From CAXTPV01 sp965276715 (GTDB lineage Bacteria > Pseudomonadota > Alphaproteobacteria > Acetobacterales > Acetobacteraceae): a stretch of 64,000 bases of DNA. The stretch's first letter is position 1; each line of letters begins with the position of its first letter. Under the pieces are notes generated by a model. It made no database searches. It was not told where the DNA came from and was given only the letters and a program-made list of their open reading frames with translations. The position numbers and the translations under genes are program-made. The stretch spans positions 1,798,001-1,862,000 of the forward strand of contig OZ255622.1 of assembly GCA_965276715.1 (NCBI GenBank), in the 5' to 3' direction. This document shows positions 48,030 to 56,178 of this stretch, piece by piece.

Positions 48030-51000
48030 TGCCCATGCCCGGGACAGAGCCTGCGCCGCCCGCCAGTGCGCTTCGCGAGGCCGCGGTCGAGCTTGCCGCG
48101 CTGTCGTGGTTCGAGCTGATCGGCTGGCGCACCGTCGCAGGTGAACAGTTGGCCCCCGACGGGGCAATGGGCGCACGCAACAGCTATCGACATGCGATAT
48201 TGGAACCGGAGCTTCGGAGTGCCCTCGCAACCCTGAACCCGACCGCGACACCCACGATGATTGACGCGGCCGCCCGAGACACGCTCGCGACGCCGAGCCA
48301 GGATGTCATCGACAACAACTATGCGTTCCACAAGCTGCTGGCATCCGGCGTCCCGGTGCAGGTCAGCGAGAACGGCGAGACCCGAACGATCGGCTTGCGC
48401 CTGCTCGATCGAGATGCACCGAGAGCGAACCGACTGTTGGTCGCCAACCAGTTCATTGTTCAGGGAGACGATGGCACGGTGCGCGCCGACGTCGTCGTCT
48501 TCGTCAATGGGCTTCCCCTCGCGGTATTGGAGCTGAAGAGCCCGACCGACACAGCGGCCACCCTGGATCGTGCCCACACGCAGCTTCGCAACTATCGAGC
48601 ACGTGCGCCGGAACTGCTCCGCACCAACCAGGTGCTGGTGATCAGCGACGGAACCGAGGCGCGCATCGGCACGCTCACCGCCGGGCTGGACCGCTTCGCG
48701 CCCTGGCGCACGATCGACGGTGTCACGCTCGATGATGCGGGCAGACCGGAGCTGGAGGTGCTGATCCGTGGCGTGTTCGCGCCCGAGCGCTTCCTCGATC
48801 TGATCGTCGACTACATCGCGTTCGAGTCGAAGGACGGCATCGTTCATTCCAAGAAGCTCGCCGGCTACCACCAGTTCCATGCTGTTCGCAAGGCGCTCGC
48901 ATCCACGGTGCGTGCGGCCACAGGAGGTGACCGCAAGGGCGGCGTTGTCTGGCACACGCAGGGGTCGGGCAAGTCGCTGACGATGCTGTTCTTCGTCCGT
49001 CAGCTCCAGCTCTCGCGCGCGCTGCGCAATCCGACGATCGTGCTGCTGACCGACCGCAACGACCTCGACGATCAGCTCTTTGGCACATTCTCGGCCCATG
49101 GCGACGTGCTTCGGCTTGCGCCCCAGCAGGCGGATAGCGCTGAGGTCATGCGGCGCCTTCTGGCTGTCGACATCGGCGGGGTGGTGTTCACCTCGGTTCA
49201 GAAGTTTCGTGGCGAAGACGGCGGGCACCCGCTGCTGACGCCGCGCGACAACGTCATCGTCATCGCGGACGAGGCGCACCGTAGCCAGTATGGGTTTCGC
49301 AAGCAGTACACGATCGGGCGCCGCGGGGTGCAGGAGCAAGTCGGCTTCGCGGAAATGCTGCGCCAGGCGCTTCCCAACGCCACGTTCATTGGCTTCACCG
49401 GAACTCCCATCGCCCTGCGCGACCGGAACACGGAGGCGGTGTTTGGCGATGTCATAGACACCTATGATATGAGCCAGTCGGTCGCGGACGGTGCGACCGT
49501 GCCGATTCACTACACCGCTCGTCTTGCCAGGCTGCGTCTGGATTTGTCGGACGACGAACGCGCCGAGCTCGACGCCATGGCCGAGGAATTGACCGAGGGC
49601 AACGACGCCGCGATCGAGCGCGGCAAAGGTAAGCTGACACGATTCGAGGCGGTGGTTGGCGCGCCTGACCGCATCGCCACAGTCGCTGCCGATATAGTCA
49701 CGCACTTTGAGCGCCGCCGAGAAGCCATGGCCGGCGGCAAGGCGATGATCGTGGCCATCAGCCGCCGCGTGGCCGTGGCCTTCTACGATCAGCTCGCGGC
49801 GCTCCGCCCCGACTGGATCGCGACCGACCCGAGGTCCGATGACGCTGGCTTGCTCAAGGTGGTGATGACCGGAAACGGCAACGCAGACCCGCCCGAATTT
49901 CAGCCGCATCTGCGCACGAAGACACGACTGGAGAAGCTTGCGGATCGCTTCAAGGATCCATCCTCCGGGTTCGACCTCGTGATCGTCCGGGACATGTGGC
50001 TGACCGGCTTCGACGCGCCATCGCTGCACACCCTCTACCTCGACAAGCCGATGCGCGGACACGGATTGATGCAGGCGATCGCGCGCGTGAACCGCGTCTG
50101 GGGCGACAAGCCTGGCGGCCTGGTCGTTGACTATCTCGGGCTCGGAGCAGAACTGCGCGCGGCCTTGGCGCAATACAGCGCCCGCGACCGCGAGCAGATC
50201 CGGCTTGATGTTGGCGAGGCCGTCCGACTGACGTTGTCAAGGCTAGAGGGCGCACTCGCCTTGCTCGAGGGCACGGCATGGCGGCGGTTCTTCGACGCCG
50301 ATCCTGGCGGGCGGCTTACGGTGCTCAAGCAATGTCTGGAGCATATTCTTGCGCAAGGGCACCGCGACCCTTTTATCGAGGTCGCGACCGAGATGGAGAC
50401 CGCCTTCGCACTGTGCGCCGGCGACGAACGGGTCGCCGCTCAACGAGATACGATCGCGCTGATAGCCGCTTTGCGGGCCAATCTGGTGAAGTACACGGCT
50501 GGCGCGGGTCGCGGGCGAGATGCCGTTGAGCGCAATATCCGCCAGCTTCTCTCTCGTGCCGTCATGGCGGACGGGATCCTCGACGTGTTCGGCGCTGCCG
50601 GCCTCGACCGGCCCGACCTCGCGGTCCTGTCAGATGACTTCCTGACTGAGATCGGCAAAACGAAAGAGAAGAACCTCGCGATCGAGACGCTGCGCAGGTT
50701 GCTGTCTGGCGAAATCAAGGCTCGGGCGGCAGACAACGTTGTTCAAGCGCGCAAACTGACTGATCGGTTGGACGAAACACTTCGACGTTACCACAACAGG
50801 GCAGTCGACAGCGTACAGGTGATCGAGGAGCTGGTCGCTCTCGCAAAGGACATTACCGAGGCGAGTGCTCGAGGGACAGAACTCGGCCTCACCCCCGAGG
50901 AATTGGCTTTCTACGACGCCCTTGCCGACAATGGCTCGGCCAAATCCTTGATGGCTCACGAGCAACTGCGGGTCCTGGCACAGGCGCTCCTGACCAGCAT

Positions 51001-51169
51001 CCGAGGCTCAGCCACGATCGATTGGACGCGAAAGGAGAGCGTCCGAGCAAAGATGCGCATAGAAGTCCGCAAGCTCTTGGCCAAGTATGGATATCCGCCA
51101 GACCTTCAGCGAGCTGCGGTGGATCTCGTTATCCGACAGGCGGAGACGCTGGCGGCACGATGGTTCTAA
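48026..51169 (+). CDS. hsdR: Type I restriction endonuclease subunit R
   Basis: A 1047-residue translocating nuclease. The N-terminal PD-(D/E)xK site is Asp155 in RADVVVFV and ExK (Glu169, Lys171) in LAVLELKSP. The SF2 motor has Walker A TQGSGKSLTM, the DEAH box VIADEAHRSQYG, FTGTPI and the C-terminal helicase motifs FDLVIVRDMWLTGFDAPSL and QAIARVNRVW. It cuts unmodified DNA after translocation, together with HsdM and HsdS. Start ATG 48026 overlaps darG. It closes the operon; no inactivating changes were seen. Confidence 0.96.
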   Translation: MMPMPGTEPAPPASALREAAVELAALSWFELIGWRTVAGEQLAPDGAMGARNSYRHAILEPELRSALATLNPTATPTMIDAAARDTLATPSQDVIDNNYAFHKLLASGVPVQVSENGETRTIGLRLLDRDAPRANRLLVANQFIVQGDDGTVRADVVVFVNGLPLAVLELKSPTDTAATLDRAHTQLRNYRARAPELLRTNQVLVISDGTEARIGTLTAGLDRFAPWRTIDGVTLDDAGRPELEVLIRGVFAPERFLDLIVDYIAFESKDGIVHSKKLAGYHQFHAVRKALASTVRAATGGDRKGGVVWHTQGSGKSLTMLFFVRQLQLSRALRNPTIVLLTDRNDLDDQLFGTFSAHGDVLRLAPQQADSAEVMRRLLAVDIGGVVFTSVQKFRGEDGGHPLLTPRDNVIVIADEAHRSQYGFRKQYTIGRRGVQEQVGFAEMLRQALPNATFIGFTGTPIALRDRNTEAVFGDVIDTYDMSQSVADGATVPIHYTARLARLRLDLSDDERAELDAMAEELTEGNDAAIERGKGKLTRFEAVVGAPDRIATVAADIVTHFERRREAMAGGKAMIVAISRRVAVAFYDQLAALRPDWIATDPRSDDAGLLKVVMTGNGNADPPEFQPHLRTKTRLEKLADRFKDPSSGFDLVIVRDMWLTGFDAPSLHTLYLDKPMRGHGLMQAIARVNRVWGDKPGGLVVDYLGLGAELRAALAQYSARDREQIRLDVGEAVRLTLSRLEGALALLEGTAWRRFFDADPGGRLTVLKQCLEHILAQGHRDPFIEVATEMETAFALCAGDERVAAQRDTIALIAALRANLVKYTAGAGRGRDAVERNIRQLLSRAVMADGILDVFGAAGLDRPDLAVLSDDFLTEIGKTKEKNLAIETLRRLLSGEIKARAADNVVQARKLTDRLDETLRRYHNRAVDSVQVIEELVALAKDITEASARGTELGLTPEELAFYDALADNGSAKSLMAHEQLRVLAQALLTSIRGSATIDWTRKESVRAKMRIEVRKLLAKYGYPPDLQRAAVDLVIRQAETLAARWF

Positions 51170-51273
51170 TTCAAGGCGCAAGGTGCTCGGCATGACGGCG
51201 ACCACAGCGAGGCCGAACCTCTTTCCTGCAGACAACGGTAGAAGGCATCTGGCCATCTGCGGGAAGCCGTTTC

Positions 51274-51666
51274 TTGCCTTACGTCGCGAGAGATCCTGAC
51301 TCCTTTCTCGGTCATTCGATCGGAAGCGGCGAATGCGTGGCCCTTGTGGAACAGGCCGCGCACGCGCCAGCAGACAGGTTCTGGCATCGCGGCGAACTTG
51401 TGAAAGGCAATCCGAGCCTGCCCATCGGGACGGTTATCGCGACCTTCGATCCCGGGGGCACCTATGGCAACCACACCGACCACACGAGTCACGCCGCCAT
51501 ATATCTGGGTCAGGATGCCTTCGGCATCATGGTGATGGACCAGTGGATCAATCACAGGAACGGTAAACGGGATCTGCCTCAGCCGGCTCACAAACGAACC
51601 CTTCCCTTCAACAACATTCATGATCATGTCGTCAACAACGGAGATCACTACTTTGTCGTTGAATAG
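51274..51666 (+). CDS. BPSL0067-family protein, putative NlpC/P60-like peptidoglycan amidase
   Basis: A 130-residue protein starting at TTG 51274 (MPYVARDPDSFLGHSIGSGE). The pattern GSGECVALVEQ with Cys21 and HAAIYLGQD with His73 fits the Cys-His pair of the BPSL0067 family, which has an NlpC/P60-like fold and resembles small type VI amidase effectors. There is no signal peptide, as for type VI effectors. It overlaps the downstream gene, which resembles its usual partner STY0301. No type VI secretion genes are in the window. The family assignment is fairly firm; the toxin role is inferred. Confidence 0.8.
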   Translation: MPYVARDPDSFLGHSIGSGECVALVEQAAHAPADRFWHRGELVKGNPSLPIGTVIATFDPGGTYGNHTDHTSHAAIYLGQDAFGIMVMDQWINHRNGKRDLPQPAHKRTLPFNNIHDHVVNNGDHYFVVE

Positions 51667-51973
51667 TACTCTCTGTCTGGTAGCGGTTGTGATGAATGCG
51701 AGTTGTGCACAGGGTAATGAAATCACTTGCCCGCGTCGGCTCGGAAACCACCCATGGTCGGATGCGAGCCTGTTCTATGGGACGCCTTCACTGCTTGCGG
51801 ACATGGAGCCCGACGACGAGGGTTGGCACTTCGGACAGGGACCTCGGGACCCCGATCGCTATCTCGTCTGCCGCTATCAGGACGACGTAAAGACAATCGT
51901 CCTGCTCGTCCCTCGCACGGCACACCAATGCCTCTTCGGTCGCGGAGCAAAGGCGACGGTCTCCTGCCATTGA
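51659..51973 (+). CDS. STY0301-family protein, putative periplasmic immunity partner
   Basis: A 104-residue precursor. The TTG start at 51659, overlapping the end of the BPSL0067 gene, gives a compact signal peptide (LNSTLCLVAVVMNASCAQG); an in-frame ATG at 51620 would add 13 residues. The mature part has CPRRLG, W, FYGTPSLLADMEPDD and DRYLVCRYQDDVKTIVLLV with paired cysteines, as in STY0301-type proteins found beside BPSL0067 genes. Periplasmic location would suit protection of the cell wall from the neighbouring amidase. This is an inference from pairing. Confidence 0.7.
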   Translation: MNSTLCLVAVVMNASCAQGNEITCPRRLGNHPWSDASLFYGTPSLLADMEPDDEGWHFGQGPRDPDRYLVCRYQDDVKTIVLLVPRTAHQCLFGRGAKATVSCH

Positions 51974-52610
51974 ATACCATCGAACTTGCCCGGACAGGCT
52001 GAACTTTGCACGCGGAGCCCACGTCCGCCGGTGTTCCGCCTTAACCGACGTCAATGCCTTCGATCGGCTCCGGCTGGCTGTATAAGAACCTCTCGCCGGA
52101 CCGGCTTCGATCTGATTGTGCGCCGACACACGGCATCGCGTCCGACATCCAGATCATTGCGGACGAACAAGGGCTTGCGGCCCGCTGAAGACACCCCGAC
52201 GGTCGCCGCATGACCCAGCCCATCAGCCCCACCGATCTCGACGAGCTCCGACGCCTGATGCATCTCGATTGGGCCGATGGCGCCGTCGACGGCGGTCCAC
52301 CGCGATGCCGTCCATCCCTGCATGACCGGCCACGAGATCGTCGACCGCGTCGCGCCCGCCGGCACCGCTCCGATCCTGTCCCGGCATGAACGCGAGCTCT
52401 CGACGCCCTGACGCATCTGCCGGACAGCTGCAAACCGGCCACCGATGTGCTGCTCATGCATGGGATGTCGCCGATCGATCGAGCCGCGACGGTACCGGTC
52501 CGACACATGACGCTCGTTCATGGAAAAGCTCCCGCGACGCGTTGTTGATCTGACATCCCGGGCTTTACCCTCTATAGCGGAGGGGTATTCAGACATGACA
52601 GGTGAGAGCG
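51974..52610. other. 637-base gap with a 44-codon open frame and a copied gene fragment
   Basis: No convincing gene. A short frame at 52054-52188 (MPSIGSGWLYKNLSPDRLRS and on to LAAR) has ordinary codon use and could be the tail of a lost gene. From 52173 to 52303 the sequence is a near-copy of 53563-53693, i.e. the 5' end of the gene at 53600; here the copied frame (MTQPISPTDLDELRRLMHLD) runs off after about 30 codons into unrelated sequence. From 52304 to 52560 I see nothing. The bases just before 52611 carry an AGGTGAGAG ribosome-binding stretch. Confidence 0.6.
52173..52303 (+). repeat. Direct repeat, left copy (truncated gene start)
   Basis: About 131 bases nearly identical to 53563-53693, offset by exactly 1390 bases, with around six mismatches by eye. 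It contains the upstream region, the ATG (52210) and about 30 codons of the gene whose intact copy starts at 53600. The two copies bracket the Hint_2 gene. Confidence 0.9.
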
Positions 52611-53549
52611 ATGGCCGACCTTCTCACGGTGGGTGGTTTCCCTCAGCTCCCTGGCACGTTCGACAGCTACAAAGCGCAGAGCATCGCCGTCATCGGCGAT
52701 CAGGTCTCGATCATCATCAACAACCCGTTTACTGGACCGTTCCAGGGAATGGAAGACGCCTATTTCGAGCAATCCCTGACGTTGTTTGCTGATCAAAACA
52801 AGTCCCCGCACTCGGACTTCCCTGCCCTCACCTTATCGGACCAGACAACCGGGCAGACCTACAATCTTCCTCTCGAGCAGGACAGCGTCTCTTACAACTA
52901 CGGGGCTGATCGCGACACGGTCGTGTATCTGAATTTCAGGACCGCTTCGCCGCCCTTCCAAGGCGTTCTGACCGGCGTCAATCCTTGTTTTGCTTCGGGC
53001 ACGCCTATCGACGGCCCATCCGGTCCGCGTGCGGTCGAGCAGCTCGCCCGGGGCGATATCGTTACTCTCTCGAACGGGGGAACCACCTGTGTCGTCTGGA
53101 TCGGTCATCGTCGTCAGCATGGCGGAGACGTGATCCGGGTCCGGCATGGCGCTCTGGGATCGAGGTTGCCCCGCCGGGACCTGATCGTCTCGGAGGATCA
53201 CGGCCTGTTCCTTGATGGCGTGCTGGTCCCCGCGGGATTGCTCGTCGACGGTCAAGCCATACGTCGCGAGCGCCACGACACAGTGGTGTTCTGGCACGTC
53301 GAATTGGAGCGTCACGGGATCCTGCTTGCCGAGGGCGCCCCGGCCGAAAGCTATCTCGACACTGGCAACCGCCGCCAGTTCGGCAATTGCGCGCTGTCCT
53401 ACGACCCGGTGTCCGCGGTTCAGGAACCTTGCGCCGAGATGGTGTTCGCGGGCGAGCGACTCGACGCGATCAGGGCTGGACTGCGGAACCGAGCCGCGAG
53501 CGGCGAGGGTCGGACCACGGCCGGTAAGTTGCGCGCCGCCGTCCCGTAA
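52611..53549 (+). CDS. Hint_2 domain protein, second copy in the window
   Basis: A 312-residue protein. Residues 1-125 (MADLLTVGGFPQLPGTFDSY onward) are a beta-rich region with no family that I recognise. The Hint_2 domain begins at PCFASGTPIDGPSG (candidate nucleophile Cys), continues VEQLARGDIVTLSNGG, VSEDHGLFLDGVLVPAGLL and ends HVELERHGILLAEGAPAES with YLDTGNRRQF. The Hint part aligns closely with that of 8921-10099, whereas the N-terminal parts differ. The ATG at 52611 has a ribosome-binding site; GTG at 52602 is possible. It sits between direct repeats, which suggests insertion as a cassette. Confidence 0.85.
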   Translation: MADLLTVGGFPQLPGTFDSYKAQSIAVIGDQVSIIINNPFTGPFQGMEDAYFEQSLTLFADQNKSPHSDFPALTLSDQTTGQTYNLPLEQDSVSYNYGADRDTVVYLNFRTASPPFQGVLTGVNPCFASGTPIDGPSGPRAVEQLARGDIVTLSNGGTTCVVWIGHRRQHGGDVIRVRHGALGSRLPRRDLIVSEDHGLFLDGVLVPAGLLVDGQAIRRERHDTVVFWHVELERHGILLAEGAPAESYLDTGNRRQFGNCALSYDPVSAVQEPCAEMVFAGERLDAIRAGLRNRAASGEGRTTAGKLRAAVP

Positions 53550-53562
53550 CGCGCGAAAAGAT

Positions 53563-53693
53563 GCTTGCGGTGCGCTGAAGACACCCCGACGGTCGCCGCA
53601 TGACCCAGCCGATCAGCCCCACCGAGCTCGACGAGCTCCGACGCCTGATGCATCTCGATTGGGCCGATGGCGCCGTCGACGGCGCCCCACCGC
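53563..53693 (+). repeat. Direct repeat, right copy (start of the intact gene)
   Basis: Partner of 52173-52303. Here the copied stretch is the start of an open gene of 182 codons. The arrangement is what a tandem duplication or an insertion that copied its target edge would leave. Confidence 0.9.
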
Positions 53694-54148
53694 TCGCCGA
53701 CACCGACCGCGCCGCCAATCTCTACGGCGTCGTCGCCGACCCCTATCACCGCCTCGCCTTCGGCAGCCTCTCCCGCGCCCGGCTGCTGCTGATCTGCATC
53801 CACAACCTGATGGAGAACCATCAGTGGGACAAGGCCTCCCGCGCCATCGCGCGCCTCGACCGCATGGAGCGCGACCAGGAGCGCGAGCGCGAGCGCGAAC
53901 GCGTCAGGCGCCAGCCTCTGACCGGCAACATCGAGCCCGCGGCGCCCGCCAAGGCCGCGCCAATCGCGCCGACCGCGTCGGTCAAGCCGCCGCCCGAACC
54001 TCCCACGTCCGCGGCACCCACGCCGCTGCCGCGCGCCGTCATGCAGGCGATGTCGACCGCCCAGCTCTTCGAGTTTTGCGCCGGCCAGCTCTCCCTCACC
54101 CCCGCCGAGTTCCACCGCAAGCTGGAAACATCCGCCCCCTTCACGTGA
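53600..54148 (+). CDS. Hypothetical protein with charged coiled segment
   Basis: A 182-residue soluble protein not matched to a known family. It begins MTQPISPTELDELRRLMHLD, has a helical core (LYGVVADPYHRLAFGSLSRA, LLLICIHNLMENHQWDKASR), a run of Arg/Glu (RMERDQERERERERVRRQ), a Pro/Ala-rich linker and a C-terminal helix (MSTAQLFEFCAGQLSLTPAE). The layout of N-terminal helices, linker and C-terminal motif suggests an adaptor or DNA-associated protein, but this is guesswork. Its 5' end is duplicated at 52173. Confidence 0.6.
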   Translation: MTQPISPTELDELRRLMHLDWADGAVDGAPPLADTDRAANLYGVVADPYHRLAFGSLSRARLLLICIHNLMENHQWDKASRAIARLDRMERDQERERERERVRRQPLTGNIEPAAPAKAAPIAPTASVKPPPEPPTSAAPTPLPRAVMQAMSTAQLFEFCAGQLSLTPAEFHRKLETSAPFT

Positions 54149-54382
54149 CGGCGGGGCCTTGAGCCCCGACCGAGCCCGTCCCGTCCACCCCCAACGCCTG
54201 CCAGCTTGCCGGAACCGAACGACCCCTCGCGGCCCCCCGGCCGGCGAGCCCTTCGCGCACGCGCCCTCTGCCGCAAACCACAGCCCAAACGAGTGAAAAT
54301 CGCAAAATTAAGACAGACGCACGAACCTTCAAGGGACGGCGTAGGCTCGACCGGCTGAACCCTGGATTCTCGATCGGAGCAG

Positions 54383-54958
54383 ATGAAGGTGAACAACGTC
54401 GTCAACGTCACGCAGGTCGAGGAGATCGCGTTCGCCGAGGGCATCAGCTGGCGCAGCTTCGACAAGCCGCTGACGCCGGCGATGCCGAAGGACCGACTCG
54501 GCGTCAACCACTGTCGTGTTCCGCCCGGGACGAGCGGGTGCCCGTGCCACACCCACCAGATCGAGGACGAGGTATTCTTCGTCCTCTCCGGACGTGGCCT
54601 GTTCCGCTACGGCGACGAGGTCGTCGAGATCGGCCCCGGCGATTGTCTCACCTGCCCGGCGGGAACCGGGATCGGTCACCAGATCGCCAATCCGTTCGAC
54701 GAAGACCTGACCTACCTTGCGATCGGCGGCAACAGCCCGAACGAGGTTTGCACCTATCCCGACACCGGCCGGATTTCCATCGTCGCCCTCAACCACGGCG
54801 GCTTCCTGCAGCAAGCCGGCTATTTCGAGAAGCAACCCGACCCGCCGCTGATCATGAGCATGCCGAGGTCCAGCAGCAACGCCGGGTCCGATGACGAACG
54901 CCGAGCTCTCCTGCCCACCGCTACACCTGGCTCCCCGCCGTCACCGCCTCCACGATGA
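54383..54958 (+). CDS. Cupin-domain protein
   Basis: A 191-residue protein with one cupin barrel. Motif 1: CHTHQIEDEVFFVLSGRGLF, with His and Glu metal ligands; motif 2: PGDCLTCPAGTGIGHQIAN, with the second His. Many such single cupins bind a metal and a sugar or small acid. The last 13 codons overlap the convergent E2 gene by 38 bases, and the C-terminal tail (PTATPGSPPSPPPR) looks like a read-through of non-coding sequence. The function is unknown; it may be linked to the neighbouring catabolic operon. Confidence 0.78.
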   Translation: MKVNNVVNVTQVEEIAFAEGISWRSFDKPLTPAMPKDRLGVNHCRVPPGTSGCPCHTHQIEDEVFFVLSGRGLFRYGDEVVEIGPGDCLTCPAGTGIGHQIANPFDEDLTYLAIGGNSPNEVCTYPDTGRISIVALNHGGFLQQAGYFEKQPDPPLIMSMPRSSSNAGSDDERRALLPTATPGSPPSPPPR

Positions 54959-56177
54959 GGGACGCGACCAGCGCCGGCGCCTCGACATGCGGCTGATGGC
55001 CGCACGCGATCACGTGCAACCCGGCCCGTCCCGGCAATCCACGACCATGGCGCGCCGGAATGACCCGATCCCCCGTGCCCCAGACCACCTTCGTCGGCAC
55101 CGAGACATGGTCCAGCGCGCCACGTAACGAATGCGCCTGGGTCCCGTCCGGGAAGAGCGCGTCGACCAGCGCACGCTGGTATTCGCGCAGCGCCGGATCC
55201 GCACGCATCCGCAGCACGGCGCGAACAAACGACGGCGTCACGTGGCTCTGATCGGCGAACAATTGGCGTAGCCAGGGCGCCAGGCTCCCTTCCTGCCCGG
55301 CGCGCGCATAGCCGCGCAGAAAATCGCCGTTGATCTCGGGGCCGAGCCCGGCCGGCGCCAGCAGGACGAGCGAGCGCAACTCGACCGTGCCCGCCTCCGC
55401 AAGCGCCAGCGCCACCGCCCCGCCAAGGGAATGCCCCACCAGGTGCAGCCGCGACACCCCTTCCTCGTCCAGCACCGACTGCACCGCATCGACCAGCGCC
55501 TCCAGGCGCGCCTGCGCCGGCACCTCGGATCGTCCATGCCCCGGCAGATCGATCGCCAGCATCCGATGCTGCGCTTCCAGCAACGGCCAGACGCGGCACC
55601 AGGTCGACAGCTCGGCGCCGAACCCGTGCAGCAGCACCACCGGCGTGCCGCTCCGGACTCCGAACCATTGCCGATGCACGCCAGGCGATGCCGGCACCAC
55701 GGCCAGGTCGCCGCTCACGATCCTGCCGTTCGGTCCCGAACCCCGCACCGACGCCAGGTCGAGCCCGCGCCGCCTCGCCTCGCGGCGGGCAAGGGGGGTG
55801 GCACGCAAAGGTTGGGGCTCTGCCCCAAGCCCCGCCAAAGGCGGTCGCCTTTGGAAACCATCACTGGAGTCACGCGGGTCTGGGGGCGCTGCCCCCAGCG
55901 GGGTCCAGGGGCAGAGCCCCTGGCCTTCCCATGCTTCCCCGTCCGCCACGATCCACCCGATGGCCGCCCCGACCTTCACCTCCGCGCCGTCCGCCGCCTT
56001 CACCCCCCGAACCACACCCGAGGCCGGCGCCTCGATCTCCATCGCCGCCTTGTCGGTCTCGATCTCGAACAGTGGCTCGCCCGCCTTGACCGGCGCCCCC
56101 TCGTCCACGAGCCAGCGTCCGATCCGCCCCGCCACCATGTCCATGTCGACGCGTGGAAAGATGATCTCGGTCGCCAC
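54921..56177 (-). CDS. acoC: Dihydrolipoyl acyltransferase E2 of the acetoin dehydrogenase type (lipoyl domain plus alpha/beta hydrolase)
   Basis: A 418-residue protein. The lipoyl domain (residues 1-80) has the lipoylated Lys43 in FEIETDKAAMEIEAP. A peripheral subunit-binding domain follows (ATPLARREARRRGLDL, residues 126-158), then an alpha/beta hydrolase with Ser250 in VGHSLGG, in place of the classic acyltransferase domain. This design is that of AcoC of acetoin dehydrogenase. Between lipoyl and binding domains, residues about 85-122 are the in-frame translation of a palindromic repeat. The GTG start at 56177 lies one base after the E1beta stop. The exact substrate of the complex is not certain. 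Confidence 0.87.
   Translation of the reverse strand: MATEIIFPRVDMDMVAGRIGRWLVDEGAPVKAGEPLFEIETDKAAMEIEAPASGVVRGVKAADGAEVKVGAAIGWIVADGEAWEGQGLCPWTPLGAAPPDPRDSSDGFQRRPPLAGLGAEPQPLRATPLARREARRRGLDLASVRGSGPNGRIVSGDLAVVPASPGVHRQWFGVRSGTPVVLLHGFGAELSTWCRVWPLLEAQHRMLAIDLPGHGRSEVPAQARLEALVDAVQSVLDEEGVSRLHLVGHSLGGAVALALAEAGTVELRSLVLLAPAGLGPEINGDFLRGYARAGQEGSLAPWLRQLFADQSHVTPSFVRAVLRMRADPALREYQRALVDALFPDGTQAHSLRGALDHVSVPTKVVWGTGDRVIPARHGRGLPGRAGLHVIACGHQPHVEAPALVASLIVEAVTAGSQV
55812..55923. repeat. Composite palindromic repeat, copy B, translated within the E2 gene
   Basis: Four hairpins: TTGGGGC-TCT-GCCCCAA (55812-55828), CCAAAGGC-GGTC-GCCTTTGG (55835-55854), CTGGGGGC-GCT-GCCCCCAG (55880-55898), CCAGGGGC-AGA-GCCCCTGG (55905-55923). 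The last two, in inverse orientation, match copy A at 42594 including the ACCCCG linker. Relative to copy A, stem 2 has a C-G pair swapped for G-C, a compensatory change. Its length keeps the reading frame of the E2 gene. Confidence 0.88.
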
Positions 56178-56178
56178 G

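Noticed and set aside
47930..50173. A 747-codon minus-strand frame opposite hsdR
   Set aside because: hsdR carries all nuclease and helicase motifs on the plus strand; the other frame shows none.
52054..52188. A 44-codon frame (MPSIGSGWLYKNL...) considered as a small gene
   Set aside because: No ribosome-binding site or family match, and it sits in a rearranged region; more likely a remnant.
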